Below, one piece after another: positions 40,259-50,055 of a stretch of DNA of 64,000 nucleotides (its first letter is position 1; each line of letters begins with the position of its first letter). The stretch is taken from assembly GCA_003249035.1 (NCBI GenBank), contig QBMK01000001.1, forward strand, positions 230,745 through 294,744, in the 5' to 3' direction. A model generated the notes under the pieces. The model saw only the letters and a program-made list of their open reading frames with translations. It searched no databases and was not told where the DNA came from. The translations under genes were made by a program, and so were the position numbers. The stretch comes from Pseudanabaena sp. Its GTDB lineage: Bacteria; Cyanobacteriota; Cyanobacteriia; Pseudanabaenales; Pseudanabaenaceae.

Positions 40259-40726
40259 ATGAAAAAAATCGCTCTCTCTTATCAATGCCCTGTAACTGGT
40301 CCAGATTCTGTGCTTTGGCAACTGCAATGTCATTTACGCATCATTTATCAGCCGTTTGGGCAGCAGATCGCGATCGTTTCACCACAAAATTGTGAAATTG
40401 GTTGGTTTATTCCGTCTCAAGTAGAAAAACTTGCCACACAGATTGTTCACGATTTTCAACTTAATCCCAATCGCCTAATTTGGATCGAACACGATCCAAA
40501 TTACACCAACAGACCAATTTGCACAGAATATAGTGAGGTCACATTTCAATGGAATCAAGCGATCGCTACTAATCCTCAATGGCACGATATCTCTAATGAG
40601 TTGATAGAATTATTAGTCGCTGATACCGACTATAGCGACTCTTGGAGCAAAATTCATTTGTTTGCCACCCCTTCACGAATGCTCCAAAACAATTCGTATT
40701 TGCACAAAACAAAAGAGTACGCCTGA
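40259..40726 (+). CDS. Hypothetical protein
   Basis: Complete 155-aa ORF in an intergenic position; no family recognised. Confidence 0.55.
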   Translation: MKKIALSYQCPVTGPDSVLWQLQCHLRIIYQPFGQQIAIVSPQNCEIGWFIPSQVEKLATQIVHDFQLNPNRLIWIEHDPNYTNRPICTEYSEVTFQWNQAIATNPQWHDISNELIELLVADTDYSDSWSKIHLFATPSRMLQNNSYLHKTKEYA

Positions 40727-40727
40727 T

Positions 40728-40830
40728 CCCAATTCACAAAAGTGTGACAACACTTTTGTGAATTAAAAACCAAACCCAGCAAGGATTTACAAAAGCACAA
40801 AATGGCATAGCCATTTTGTGCTTTTGTATG
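40728..40830 (+). mobile_element. MITE-like two-hairpin element, copy B
   Basis: ccaattcacaaaagtgtgacaacacttttgtgaattaaaaaccaaacccagcaaggatttacaaaagcacaaaatggcatagccattttgtgctttt. Confidence 0.75.
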
Positions 40831-40855
40831 ACAAGATTTGTCGCTGTTAGAAACG

Positions 40856-41443
40856 CTAAATTCCTGCCTTCACAAAAAACTGCTCTGAAGTTACTACCAA
40901 ATCAGAAAAAAGCTCATCTGTTAATCGGCGATCGCCTCGATAAGTCTCAGGTGGGCGATCGCCAAAAAATACGGTCAGGCTTCGCATTGGTGGATAAACT
41001 ACCCAGACGCGATCGACTCCTGCATCCAAATAGTCTGTAGCTTTCTGCGCTAACTGGTTAAAAGTCTGATCGGGCGACACAATTTCAATTACCAACTCAG
41101 GCAATACAGGACATGGGGCATCCTCACGCCAATCAGCAGCAAGGCGATCGTAAGAAACATACAGTAAGTCAGGGACAGGAACCCAATTTTCACCTCGCCG
41201 TTTTAAGACTACCGACCACTCGATCGCTACCTGTCCAAAACCGTTAGCCCAAGCTGACAGATCGCTCCAGAAGGATGCAGTTAAACGAGAATGAAAGAAT
41301 TTTGGGGACATTTTTTTAATTGCGGCTCCTTCGACTAACTCATAACTTTCATCATTATCTGGCAAGTCCAAAAATTGCTCTAATGTCAGCTTTTGCTTTA
41401 CCTCTGATTCAGTTTCGGCTTTTTCGATAACAACACTGGTCAT
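40856..41443 (-). CDS. Uma2 family (DUF820) endonuclease-like protein
   Basis: VPDLLYVSYDRL...PELVIEIVSPDQTFNQLAQKATDYLDAGVDRVWVVYP. Confidence 0.92.
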   Translation of the reverse strand: MTSVVIEKAETESEVKQKLTLEQFLDLPDNDESYELVEGAAIKKMSPKFFHSRLTASFWSDLSAWANGFGQVAIEWSVVLKRRGENWVPVPDLLYVSYDRLAADWREDAPCPVLPELVIEIVSPDQTFNQLAQKATDYLDAGVDRVWVVYPPMRSLTVFFGDRPPETYRGDRRLTDELFSDLVVTSEQFFVKAGI

Positions 41444-41447
41444 TTCT

Positions 41448-41843
41448 TTAACTCCTAGCTGCGATTATATTGGCGATCGCTCCAATCAAAAAAGGCACAG
41501 CCGCCGCATCCCAAAAACCTTCAAAACGACGTCCAGTCAAAAATTGTAAGTGCAAAGTAAAAGCGTCGGGAAATCCATTAACTTCAAGGCTAATATCTTC
41601 AGTTTCTAATGTGCAACAAATTTTTTCACCGTCCGATAGCTCGGCAGCCATTAGCTGCATCGTCTCAGCAAGTTGTGATGCTAGCTTACAAAAATCATTA
41701 AATTCACTTTTAGTTAGCTCGATCGCCCAACTGTCTGTCCCCACCAACCCCTTGTATATATCTACATCCGAGCGAAACCCTATTCGCCAACCCTCACCAC
41801 TTAATAGCTGCTTAGATGTATCCTGAGACGCGAAATTTAGCAT
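41448..41843 (-). CDS. DUF1818 family protein
   Basis: GEGWRIGFRSDVDIYKGLVGTDSWAIELTKSEFNDFCKLASQL. Confidence 0.78.
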   Translation of the reverse strand: MLNFASQDTSKQLLSGEGWRIGFRSDVDIYKGLVGTDSWAIELTKSEFNDFCKLASQLAETMQLMAAELSDGEKICCTLETEDISLEVNGFPDAFTLHLQFLTGRRFEGFWDAAAVPFLIGAIANIIAARS

Positions 41844-41851
41844 ATTAATTA

Positions 41852-41886
41852 TTAGAATCGGTGGCGCATTGCGCCACCAAATTCTA
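41852..41886. terminator. Hairpin terminator
   Basis: tagaatcggtggcgcattgcgccaccaaattcta. Confidence 0.65.
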
Positions 41887-41892
41887 TAGCTT

Positions 41893-42117
41893 TCAGTCGC
41901 TCAGAATTTCAGGCTGAGACATTTCGTCAGACATTTCCATAATGGCGCGTAAAATCGGCTTCATCATGCGATCGTCATAGTCGTCATCTTCATAACGTCT
42001 GAGCTTGGCTCGGTTCGCAACTTGTACCGTGATTCGATAACGGTTAGAAGATGCGTTGATCAGTTCTTCGACACGACGAATAATTTGCGATGAGTCAATA
42101 GTGTATCGTTTTGCCAT
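41893..42117 (-). CDS. rpoZ: DNA-directed RNA polymerase omega subunit
   Basis: [43 protein letters not shown]; start at 42117, not 42165. Confidence 0.88.
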   Translation of the reverse strand: MAKRYTIDSSQIIRRVEELINASSNRYRITVQVANRAKLRRYEDDDYDDRMMKPILRAIMEMSDEMSQPEILSD

Positions 42118-42276
42118 AAAACCGAAAGAAAATGGATCTTTTAAGTTTAACGCGATCGCGCTCATCTTGAACAGAGCAGAAAATATTTCAACAACTTAGT
42201 TTTGTGATGTAACGAGTTTTGTGATGTAATATGATGGTCTCGCATAATAGCCATTTGGGGCGGATTCTTCAAATCC

Positions 42277-42969
42277 ATGACTGCAAAGAAAGTACTGGTA
42301 ATTGACGACAGTATTATGATCCGCAAAATGGTTAAAAGCATTTTGTCGGGCAAGTATGATGTCTTAGAAGCAAGTGATGGCAAATCAGGTCTAGATGCCG
42401 CTCGAAGAGCCTTTCCTGACCTAATTTTGCTTGATTTCGTGATGCCCAAATACAATGGCTATCAGACCTTACAGGCAATCCGTCGAGTTGAAGGATTACA
42501 AAAAGTTCCTGTAATCATGATTTCGGGACTCAAAGAACAAGTCACCGAGCATGTACCTGAGCCATTCACTGAGTTTGATTTTCTCGAAAAGCCTTTTGAA
42601 GCTGATGTTTTAGTTTCTCGCATCCAAAACTTTTTGTCGCCCGAGCCGGCTCAAACTGTTGTAGAAACTTCTTCTCGATCATCTGCACCTCCTGCGGTCA
42701 GAGAGATGCCTCGTACCGAAGAACCTAGTCTGCAAACGATCGTCAATCGACTCACTGCGACTGAGACTTTGCTCGTACAAGGGATAGAGAACTTGATTCA
42801 GCGAGAAGTTGTGGCTAGGTTTAATGAGTTAAATACTCGCCTTGACAATCAAGACAAGGTGATTAAGGCTATGAGTCAGCGCATGGACAAAATTTCCGAA
42901 CAAATTGACCACCAAAATAAAGGGTTAATGGTAATTTTGCGCGAGCTAAAATCCTTGCAAGGCAAATAA
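42277..42969 (+). CDS. Response regulator with C-terminal coiled coil
   Basis: VLVIDDSIMIRKMVKSIL...DLILLDFVMPKYNGY...FLEKPF; coiled coil at the C-terminus. Confidence 0.9.
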   Translation: MTAKKVLVIDDSIMIRKMVKSILSGKYDVLEASDGKSGLDAARRAFPDLILLDFVMPKYNGYQTLQAIRRVEGLQKVPVIMISGLKEQVTEHVPEPFTEFDFLEKPFEADVLVSRIQNFLSPEPAQTVVETSSRSSAPPAVREMPRTEEPSLQTIVNRLTATETLLVQGIENLIQREVVARFNELNTRLDNQDKVIKAMSQRMDKISEQIDHQNKGLMVILRELKSLQGK

Positions 42970-43003
42970 AAAAAGGGGAGGCGCTAAGCACCTCCCCTTT
43001 TTT
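42968..43003. terminator. Bidirectional hairpin terminator
   Basis: aaaaaaaggggaggcgctaagcacctcccctttttt. Confidence 0.85.
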
Positions 43004-43047
43004 ATAGCTGAAGCCAATTGTAGACAGCTATATTTATTTGTTTCGTT

Positions 43048-43974
43048 TTAACGAGTCGCTATTGTTTCTACTTTAGAAGCTTCCACTGCTACTACTGAGG
43101 TATTGGTAGAAGAGCTAGCGATCGCATTGTCATCTTCACCATTAGGTGTGGACAAATAAAGCACAACAAGTGGCAAAGCGCCAACAACAATACCTAACAA
43201 AGCTGGAACGTAAAATCCTGCATTAAAACTTAGGATCAACGCAAACATGAAATTGCCTGCATACATAATTGTTGGGAAAATAATTTGCTGACGATTTAGG
43301 ATGGGTTGATTATCCTTACCCCAAATTAAGGATGCAACGGTCATGAATAATGCACCAGTTCCGAACCAGCCAAAAAAGTTTTGGTAGGGCATTCCATAAA
43401 ACTCGCCTGCTTGATGCCATTCCCAGAAAGGATAGGGAGTTTGGCTCATCGCGGGATCAAGTACAAAGTCCCATGATGTCAACATCAAAGCTCCAAGTGC
43501 GATCGCGGCAATTCGATAGCCCCAACCTCTACCAAAGCGCATCAAAGTTGCAGATACTAGGAAAGCAGCAAAGCCCATATAGAACCATGACAAGGGAATT
43601 GTAAATGGAACTAAGTCAGCGATTTTGTAACCTAGTCCACTCAGATAAGCATAAGCACCAAAAGGAAACCCTGTACTAGTTCCTAATAATTCGCTACTTA
43701 GCGACAATCCGACCGCAGGAATGCAAAATGCAAGAGTACGCTTGAGCCCGATAGTATGCTTGCCGTAAAGAAATGCGGCGATCGCGCCAAAAATCATGTA
43801 GGATGCGCCGCCATTTTGCATTCCCCATGAAAAGACCTGCAAACCAGCCTCAGATAAGCTTTCAATAAACTCGGTATTTGGTAAAACTAAAATCAATCCT
43901 AATAGACCAAACACCATTGAAGCTAGGTGCATTCCTAAATTAATCCATTGTGCGGGGATCGCTCTCCTCATCAC
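43048..43974 (-). CDS. cruF: CruF-like carotenoid 1'-hydroxylase (carotenoid biosynthesis membrane protein)
   Basis: GFPFGAYAYLSGLGYKIADLVPFTIPLSWFYMGF...SWDFVLDPAM. Confidence 0.8.
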   Translation of the reverse strand: MMRRAIPAQWINLGMHLASMVFGLLGLILVLPNTEFIESLSEAGLQVFSWGMQNGGASYMIFGAIAAFLYGKHTIGLKRTLAFCIPAVGLSLSSELLGTSTGFPFGAYAYLSGLGYKIADLVPFTIPLSWFYMGFAAFLVSATLMRFGRGWGYRIAAIALGALMLTSWDFVLDPAMSQTPYPFWEWHQAGEFYGMPYQNFFGWFGTGALFMTVASLIWGKDNQPILNRQQIIFPTIMYAGNFMFALILSFNAGFYVPALLGIVVGALPLVVLYLSTPNGEDDNAIASSSTNTSVVAVEASKVETIATR

Positions 43975-44039
43975 GCCATTTACTCCCAGAAATAGTTTAA
44001 ATTTACTTGTCTACAGCATTTTGCGCTGAAACCCTAACT

Positions 44040-44088
44040 AAGATTTTTGTTGCAAGTGCTGAATAGTAGCATTTGCAACAAAAATCTT
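44040..44088. terminator. Hairpin downstream of the TPR gene
   Basis: aagatttttgttgcaa-atgct/agcat-ttgcaacaaaaatctt. Confidence 0.6.
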
Positions 44089-44235
44089 GTGGCTTTCTTG
44101 ATCTCAAATCACTGTAAGTTTGAACTTTGCTTTAAGTAACTTAACAAAAGTATAAGCTAGCATACCATTCATTTTTGAGTTTGATGTTTACAGCACTTAA
44201 ACCCAGAAAGTAGCGAGGCTAAGCGCAACTACCTG

Positions 44236-44757
44236 CTAGATTGACTTTGCTACCCAAATAGCTAAAAGCAAAAGAGTAATTGCGATCGCAACCCACAAAA
44301 AATTATTTGAGCTATTAGTGTTTGGCTTCTCAAGCGAAACCTCACGAAATGGCTTTCGCTCAGTATCACTTAAACTTTTACTTCTAGGAATGGGTTTAGA
44401 TTGATAGGTGTCAGGTGACTGTATAACTGGAACCTCAGATACTACTCCTTCAAGTTTGCTCAGTTGAGGTGCTGTAAAAATCCCCAACATATAACGTGCT
44501 GACTTACGGACAGAGTTAACTGGGTGCTTTTTGAGACTCCGACATATAGCGATCGCCTCCTCAGTTTTACCAACTGCATCATAGGCATTGGCTAGCCATA
44601 TGAGAATTTCGGCGCCCAAAGTAGTTTCTAAAATAGCTAAAGTACGGGCTCGCTCTAGTAGTGCGAGCGTCTGATGATAGTTCCCATTCTCAAAGTTACT
44701 AACCCCTTCTTGATATAGCTGCGATGCTAGCTGTTCTGCACTGACTTCTTCGGACAT
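44236..44757 (-). CDS. TPR protein with C-terminal TM helix
   Basis: LYQEGVSNFENGNYHQTLALLERARTLA...AYDAVGKTEEAI; C-terminal hydrophobic segment. Confidence 0.7.
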   Translation of the reverse strand: MSEEVSAEQLASQLYQEGVSNFENGNYHQTLALLERARTLAILETTLGAEILIWLANAYDAVGKTEEAIAICRSLKKHPVNSVRKSARYMLGIFTAPQLSKLEGVVSEVPVIQSPDTYQSKPIPRSKSLSDTERKPFREVSLEKPNTNSSNNFLWVAIAITLLLLAIWVAKSI

Positions 44758-44796
44758 AAAATGATAATAGAAACTTCTAAAAAAGGCTGATAAAGT

Positions 44797-44902
44797 TATA
44801 CCAATTCACGAAATTGTGACAACAATTTTGTGGATTTAAAACCAAACCCTGTAAGGGTTTTTAAAACTAAAAATGGCTACGCCATTTTTAGTTTTGGCAT
44901 TA
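44797..44902 (+). mobile_element. MITE-like two-hairpin element, copy C
   Basis: ataccaattcacgaaattgtgacaacaattttgtggatttaaaaccaaaccctgtaagggtttttaaaactaaaaatggctacgccatttttagttttgg. Confidence 0.75.
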
Positions 44903-46018
44903 AACATGAAAATAGAATGAAGCAAAGTATTGCAACAATAAGAGGTGAATGAGATAATCTTCTGAAATTAGCGATACCCCCTCTCTATTTTGACGATTTA
45001 TTCCTAACTTCTCGATTATTCATTCTATTGAGAAATATTAATCTCTTCTATCTCTTGGTTATTATAATATATCGCTCCCAATTGCTCAAATCCCTCACCC
45101 AGTCTATACCTGTTTTTAGAGATGCCCTTTAGTCAGATCCCACAACTTCCCAAACTTGTTTTGCAGCCAATGCCATCACCTCACTTGTTAACGAATAATG
45201 TCTTTTGTCCGTTCTAAGCTTTGAGTACTGGTTTTGCGAACATATAGCTTGAAATTTGGCGCTTGGAGTAAAAAACTCAGGGAAAGCATAGAATTTAGAT
45301 GTAACAAACTGAGAATTAAGCGATGTCTAAGCCGAGTGCAACCTAACAACGAACAGCAATCATATACTTCGGCGAGACAATGCAACATTATCTGAGATTG
45401 GTGGAAGAAAAAACACATAGAGATTTATTGGTGTATATCTAACCGTTACTAACAGCGATCGCCACATCAATCCTCAAAACATCGCGATCGACTCTTCCCA
45501 AAAATCAAACAGAGATCGCCACTCAAGACCATTTGTGGATCTTATATTTCTGTTTCAATTCTGCCTTTTTATGAAACAAAGCCATGTGATAGCCTTAAAA
45601 TCTCTGTCAAATAAATCTTATGCAAACAATTCGTTGGCTTCGTGTGATTCTATCCACCGTTTTTATCTTGCTTGGTTTAGTTTTCGGCACATATTTCTAT
45701 ATCAAAGAACATCCACCTGCGATCGTGCTTGAAGAGAGCGCTGTCGATCTCTTCAAGCACGATCGTTCGAGCGAAGTTATTGCATTGAAAGATTTTAGGT
45801 GTCTCGAATAGCAATCATCTGTGATTTTTTAATAAAGTTCTCTGCTCGCCAAGGATCTGGATAGCGAACGCAATCACAAGTCCCCAATACTTACCTCACC
45901 GCCGCAACCTTAAAAAGCCTAGATACTAAAATTGCTTTTTTTGTGATTGGTGTTATGTTGTAAGCTGTTTTTTTGATTGGTTGCTGTAAAAGTTACTTAC
46001 TTAGAAGGCGGTTCAATA

Positions 46019-46459
46019 ATGAAAAATGCCGAGTTAGAAAAATTAATAAGACAATCGACCCAGTTACAGAAAATGCTTTTTCGGGGAATTGCTGTTTTTT
46101 TATGGTTTGGTGCTGTGTCTGTTGGCTTGTTAGCTTTGTTGGCGCCATTTAAATCAGGAGAAGTAGCAGCGCGTATATTTGTGATTGGATTTGGCGTTTT
46201 GTTAGTCGTTGTTGGCATATATTGCTGGTATTTGAGCCAAGCCATACCTGAAAAAGTGATTCGACTCATTAACGATCATCCTCACGACATAGCAGAAGCC
46301 TATCGTTTCCAAATCAGAAAAAACGAGAAAGTTTCACATGTGGTTTACCTTATGACAAACACAAATAAGAAAGTAGGAATAAATGTTACAAGTCAGAAGG
46401 TTGCAGAGCGAATGCTTTTACTCATCCAAAAAGAATTACCTCATGTTGACATTCGCTAG
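46019..46459 (+). CDS. Hypothetical membrane protein
   Basis: MKNAELEKLIRQSTQLQKMLFRG... with two TM helices. Confidence 0.55.
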   Translation: MKNAELEKLIRQSTQLQKMLFRGIAVFLWFGAVSVGLLALLAPFKSGEVAARIFVIGFGVLLVVVGIYCWYLSQAIPEKVIRLINDHPHDIAEAYRFQIRKNEKVSHVVYLMTNTNKKVGINVTSQKVAERMLLLIQKELPHVDIR

Positions 46460-46733
46460 TATTTATTGTTGGTAGTCCTAAACAAGTAAGAAGAAAAGAT
46501 CAGGACTTTTTTCCTCATGGGAAATGGTTCCAATAGATTTTGCAGATTCAGCCAGTATTTTGGAAAACCATAAAATAAAAGCGAAATATTGCATATCAAA
46601 TTGCACTGAAATCCATATAGACTATGATATTGCTCCTAATAAAGGCTACAGCAAAGGATATATGCTTTCTGCTTTTGGTTAAAGTGTAAGTCATCGCCCA
46701 AAAATTGAAACTTAAGTCTAGTTGTTAGTCCAT

Positions 46734-47483
46734 ATGTTACAAGCATCCAATATAACCGTTGAGTTTCGAGATGTAAATTTTCAGGTAAATCATCGGCAAC
46801 TCCTGTCCCAGTTGAATCTGACTATTTATGCAGGAGAGTCACTCGTCCTGCTTGGGCGAAGCGGCAGCGGAAAAACGACGACTTTAAAGTTAATTAATCG
46901 GCTACTTATACCGACATCGGGACAGGTCTTAGTTAGCGATCGCCTGACAACAAGTTGGGATGCGATCAAGCTGCGAAGAAATATTGGCTATGTCATCCAA
47001 GAAATAGGCTTATTTCCGCATTTTAATGTTAGACAAAATATTGGGCTAGTTCCATCTTTGCAAAAGAGGTCAAGGCACCAAATAGAAACAAGAGTTTATG
47101 AAATGCTGGGCTTGGTGGGATTAGAACCAGAAGTCTTCTCACAAAGATATCCCCATCAACTATCGGGTGGGCAACGTCAACGTGTCGGCGTGGCGAGAGC
47201 TTTAGCCTCTGATCCACCAATCCTATTGATGGATGAACCCTTTGGAGCGCTCGATCCGATTACCAGACTAGAATTGCAACAGCAATTTCGATATTTGCAA
47301 AGAAAGCTTGGTAAAACGGTTGTTTTTGTGACCCATGACATTCAAGAAGCTTTTTTTCTGGGTAATCGTATTGGCTTAATGGATAAAGGTGAACTAGTTG
47401 TATTAGGAACGAAAGAGGAATTTCTGCGCTCTTCCCATCCCGAAGCGCAAGCATTCATAGCTTGTTTGCGTCAATTGGAATAG
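46734..47483 (+). CDS. Osmoprotectant-type (OpuA/ProV-like) ABC transporter ATP-binding protein
   Basis: LLGRSGSGKTTTLKLINRL, LSGGQRQRVGVARALASDPPILLMDEPFGALDP. Confidence 0.9.
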   Translation: MLQASNITVEFRDVNFQVNHRQLLSQLNLTIYAGESLVLLGRSGSGKTTTLKLINRLLIPTSGQVLVSDRLTTSWDAIKLRRNIGYVIQEIGLFPHFNVRQNIGLVPSLQKRSRHQIETRVYEMLGLVGLEPEVFSQRYPHQLSGGQRQRVGVARALASDPPILLMDEPFGALDPITRLELQQQFRYLQRKLGKTVVFVTHDIQEAFFLGNRIGLMDKGELVVLGTKEEFLRSSHPEAQAFIACLRQLE

Positions 47484-47557
47484 TTTTATGATGTGCTTCT
47501 GCGCGTCACATCATAACTTCTTTAGGAATAGTTCTGGAATGAGTATTTGTCGATTAA

Positions 47558-49114
47558 TTGGAGGAGATTATTTTGTTTTTTAGCTTTCTAAACGAATATA
47601 GCGCAGAAATTTTGCTCCGTAGTGGCGAACATTTAATCTTAGTGGGTATTGCCATGACTGTCGCAATTGCGATCGGGATTCCCTTAGGCATTCTCATTAC
47701 AAGGCATCCTAAATTTGTAGCACCAATTCTCGGAATTGCTAACGCTTTACAAACTATTCCTAGCTTAGCAATCTTTGGCTTTTTGATTTCCGTGCCATTT
47801 TTAGGAGGTATCGGCAAAATCCCTGCAATCGTGGCTCTAACTCTTTATGCCCTACTTCCACTGATTCGCAATACCTACATTGGCATCCAAAGCATCGATC
47901 CCGCTATTCGCGAAGCAGGACGCGGAATGGGAATGACAGACTGGCAATTACTGACTCAGGTAGAACTGCCTCTAGCATCAGGAGTAATTTTGGCAGGTAT
48001 TCGCGTTGCTACAGTGATTTCCGTGGGCATTGCGACAATCGCAGCAGCGATCGGAGGCGGTGGCTTGGGTGTATTTATCTTTCGGGGCATTTCCACAGTT
48101 AATAATCAACTAATCCTAGCAGGAGCAATTCCCGCTGCGATTATTGCTCTATGTGCAGATTTTGGGCTGGGATTATTAGAAAAGAGATTGACTCAGCAAC
48201 CCATCCAAAAGCCAATATTGAACAAGCGACAACTCGCAATTGTGGGAGGTCTTGCTGCTGCGATGATGATTACTATAATTACCTTCTTACTACAACAGAA
48301 CCCTCAAACAATTGTGATTGGGTCTAAAAATTTTACTGAGCAGGTGATTTTAGGAGAATTATTAGCTCAACAAATTGAAACTCATACAAAACTAAGAGTC
48401 GATCGCCGTTTTAATTTAGGTGGAACATTTATTTGCCATGAAGCCCTAAAAGCTGGACAAATCTCTGGCTATGTTGAATATACGGGTACAGCATATACGG
48501 CGGTGTTAAAGCAAAACCCAATCAGCGATCGGCAAATTGTATATGACCAAGTGAAGGCGACTTATGCAAAAGACTTTAATTTGGAAGTCATGCCATCTCT
48601 AGGATTTAATAATACTTTCGCGATCGCAATTCGAGGTGAGGATGCAAGGAGATTAAATATTAAGACTATTTCACAAGCATCTCAATATACTTCTCAATGG
48701 CAAGCTGGCTTTGGCTATGAATTTCTAGAAAGAGCTGACGGTTATGCTGGTTTAGCCAAAACCTATAACTTGAAATTTACGAAGCCACCTCAACAAATGG
48801 AGTTAGGGCTTATGTATCAAGCTCTAGCAAAAAAGAATGTTGACTTGATAGCGGGTAATTCGACAGATGGGTTAATTCCTATTTTAGATTTATTTATTTT
48901 GGAAGATGATAAAAACTATTTCCCTCCCTATCAAGCCGTTCCTATTTTTAATCAAGCAATTTTGCAGAAACACCCAGAGGTTCGAGAATCTATCAAACAG
49001 TTAGCGGGTTTGATTTCTAATGAAGACATGCAAAAAATGAACTATCAAGTGGATAACCAATCACGTTCTGCGGAAGTAGTTGTCAGAGAATGGCTTAAGT
49101 CTAAAGAATTATAG
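47558..49114 (+). CDS. Fused ABC permease and glycine betaine/choline-type substrate-binding protein
   Basis: N-terminal OpuB-type permease (EAGRGMGMTDWQLLTQVELPLA); C-terminal VIGSKNFTEQVILGELLAQQIE binding domain. Confidence 0.9.
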   Translation: MEEIILFFSFLNEYSAEILLRSGEHLILVGIAMTVAIAIGIPLGILITRHPKFVAPILGIANALQTIPSLAIFGFLISVPFLGGIGKIPAIVALTLYALLPLIRNTYIGIQSIDPAIREAGRGMGMTDWQLLTQVELPLASGVILAGIRVATVISVGIATIAAAIGGGGLGVFIFRGISTVNNQLILAGAIPAAIIALCADFGLGLLEKRLTQQPIQKPILNKRQLAIVGGLAAAMMITIITFLLQQNPQTIVIGSKNFTEQVILGELLAQQIETHTKLRVDRRFNLGGTFICHEALKAGQISGYVEYTGTAYTAVLKQNPISDRQIVYDQVKATYAKDFNLEVMPSLGFNNTFAIAIRGEDARRLNIKTISQASQYTSQWQAGFGYEFLERADGYAGLAKTYNLKFTKPPQQMELGLMYQALAKKNVDLIAGNSTDGLIPILDLFILEDDKNYFPPYQAVPIFNQAILQKHPEVRESIKQLAGLISNEDMQKMNYQVDNQSRSAEVVVREWLKSKEL

Positions 49115-49139
49115 AAATAGGTTGGAGAGTTCCATAAGA

Positions 49140-49895
49140 CTAACTCAAATATGCGATCGCACATAAACTTAGCGCCTCAGTCCACTCGACGATCGCACCA
49201 TAGGTATCACCAGTTTGTCCACCGAGTTTACGGTTGAGCCAAGCACCAATGAGCCAAGACAAACTAAATCCAATTACCGTTAAACCAATTCCCAGATAAA
49301 TTGAGTTGTAAAAATACGCGATCGCTATATTTACAGCCGTTAATAAAATCGCGACTAGCAACACTTGCCAATGATGCAAATCCTCTTGATGAAATTTGCC
49401 CTTGCCGATCGCTTTGAGATAGGGATAAGCCATAATTGCGCGTAATTGTCCCCACCTTGCCCAAGCCCAAACGCTAGTTAAAATCCAAAATCTCTGATCC
49501 TTAATTGCGGCGAGAGCAACTACTTTTAATAACAAAATCGTGATTCCTGCGATCGCGCCAAATGCACCAGTATTACTATCTGCCATCACCTCAAGGCGAC
49601 GACTAGGATCGGTGACGGCAAGTCCATCAGCAGTATCCATCGCGCCATCGAGATGTAAACCGCCTGTAATTAGTAATCCTAATAAAATTGTGAGCAGCGA
49701 TCGCAGATATATAAATTCTGGTGCAGGTTTAATTAGTCCTAGCCCCAAGTCGAGAGAGGCGATTGCAATGCCGATGAAAATGCCGATCAGTGGTGCATAG
49801 AGAGCAATTCCTCTGAAATCCAACATTCCCTTTGGACGTAAAGGCAAACAAGTATAAAAAATTAGCGCGGCCTGAAATTTTCGCCAATGCTGCAT
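49140..49895 (-). CDS. cobS: Adenosylcobinamide-GDP ribazoletransferase
   Basis: LHLDGAMDTADGL...VMADSNTGAFGAIAGITILLLK. Confidence 0.93.
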   Translation of the reverse strand: MQHWRKFQAALIFYTCLPLRPKGMLDFRGIALYAPLIGIFIGIAIASLDLGLGLIKPAPEFIYLRSLLTILLGLLITGGLHLDGAMDTADGLAVTDPSRRLEVMADSNTGAFGAIAGITILLLKVVALAAIKDQRFWILTSVWAWARWGQLRAIMAYPYLKAIGKGKFHQEDLHHWQVLLVAILLTAVNIAIAYFYNSIYLGIGLTVIGFSLSWLIGAWLNRKLGGQTGDTYGAIVEWTEALSLCAIAYLS

Positions 49896-50055
49896 TTGAG
49901 AGAACCCATAAATTTAGAGGGGACATAAAGTAACGTTTCTAATTTATGGGCTTTATGTGTCTTAGGTACGAAAAAACGGGAAATTTGGCTTGAAGAAAGC
50001 TAGATTAGTTAGGATAGAGAAAATATTTTTATATAAAAAAGTTTGCATAGATAGC

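Noticed and set aside
45188-45418. 76-aa minus-strand ORF as a transposase remnant
   Set aside because: The tail loosely suggested a transposase C-terminus, but I cannot name a family or support it.
46524-46682. 53-aa ORF upstream of the ABC transporter genes
   Set aside because: Short, with no recognised domain; may be a gene remnant but evidence is too thin.
49896-49989. Cobalamin riboswitch upstream of cobS
   Set aside because: No B12-box-like sequence recognised; only a short inverted repeat (cccataaattt/aatttatggg).
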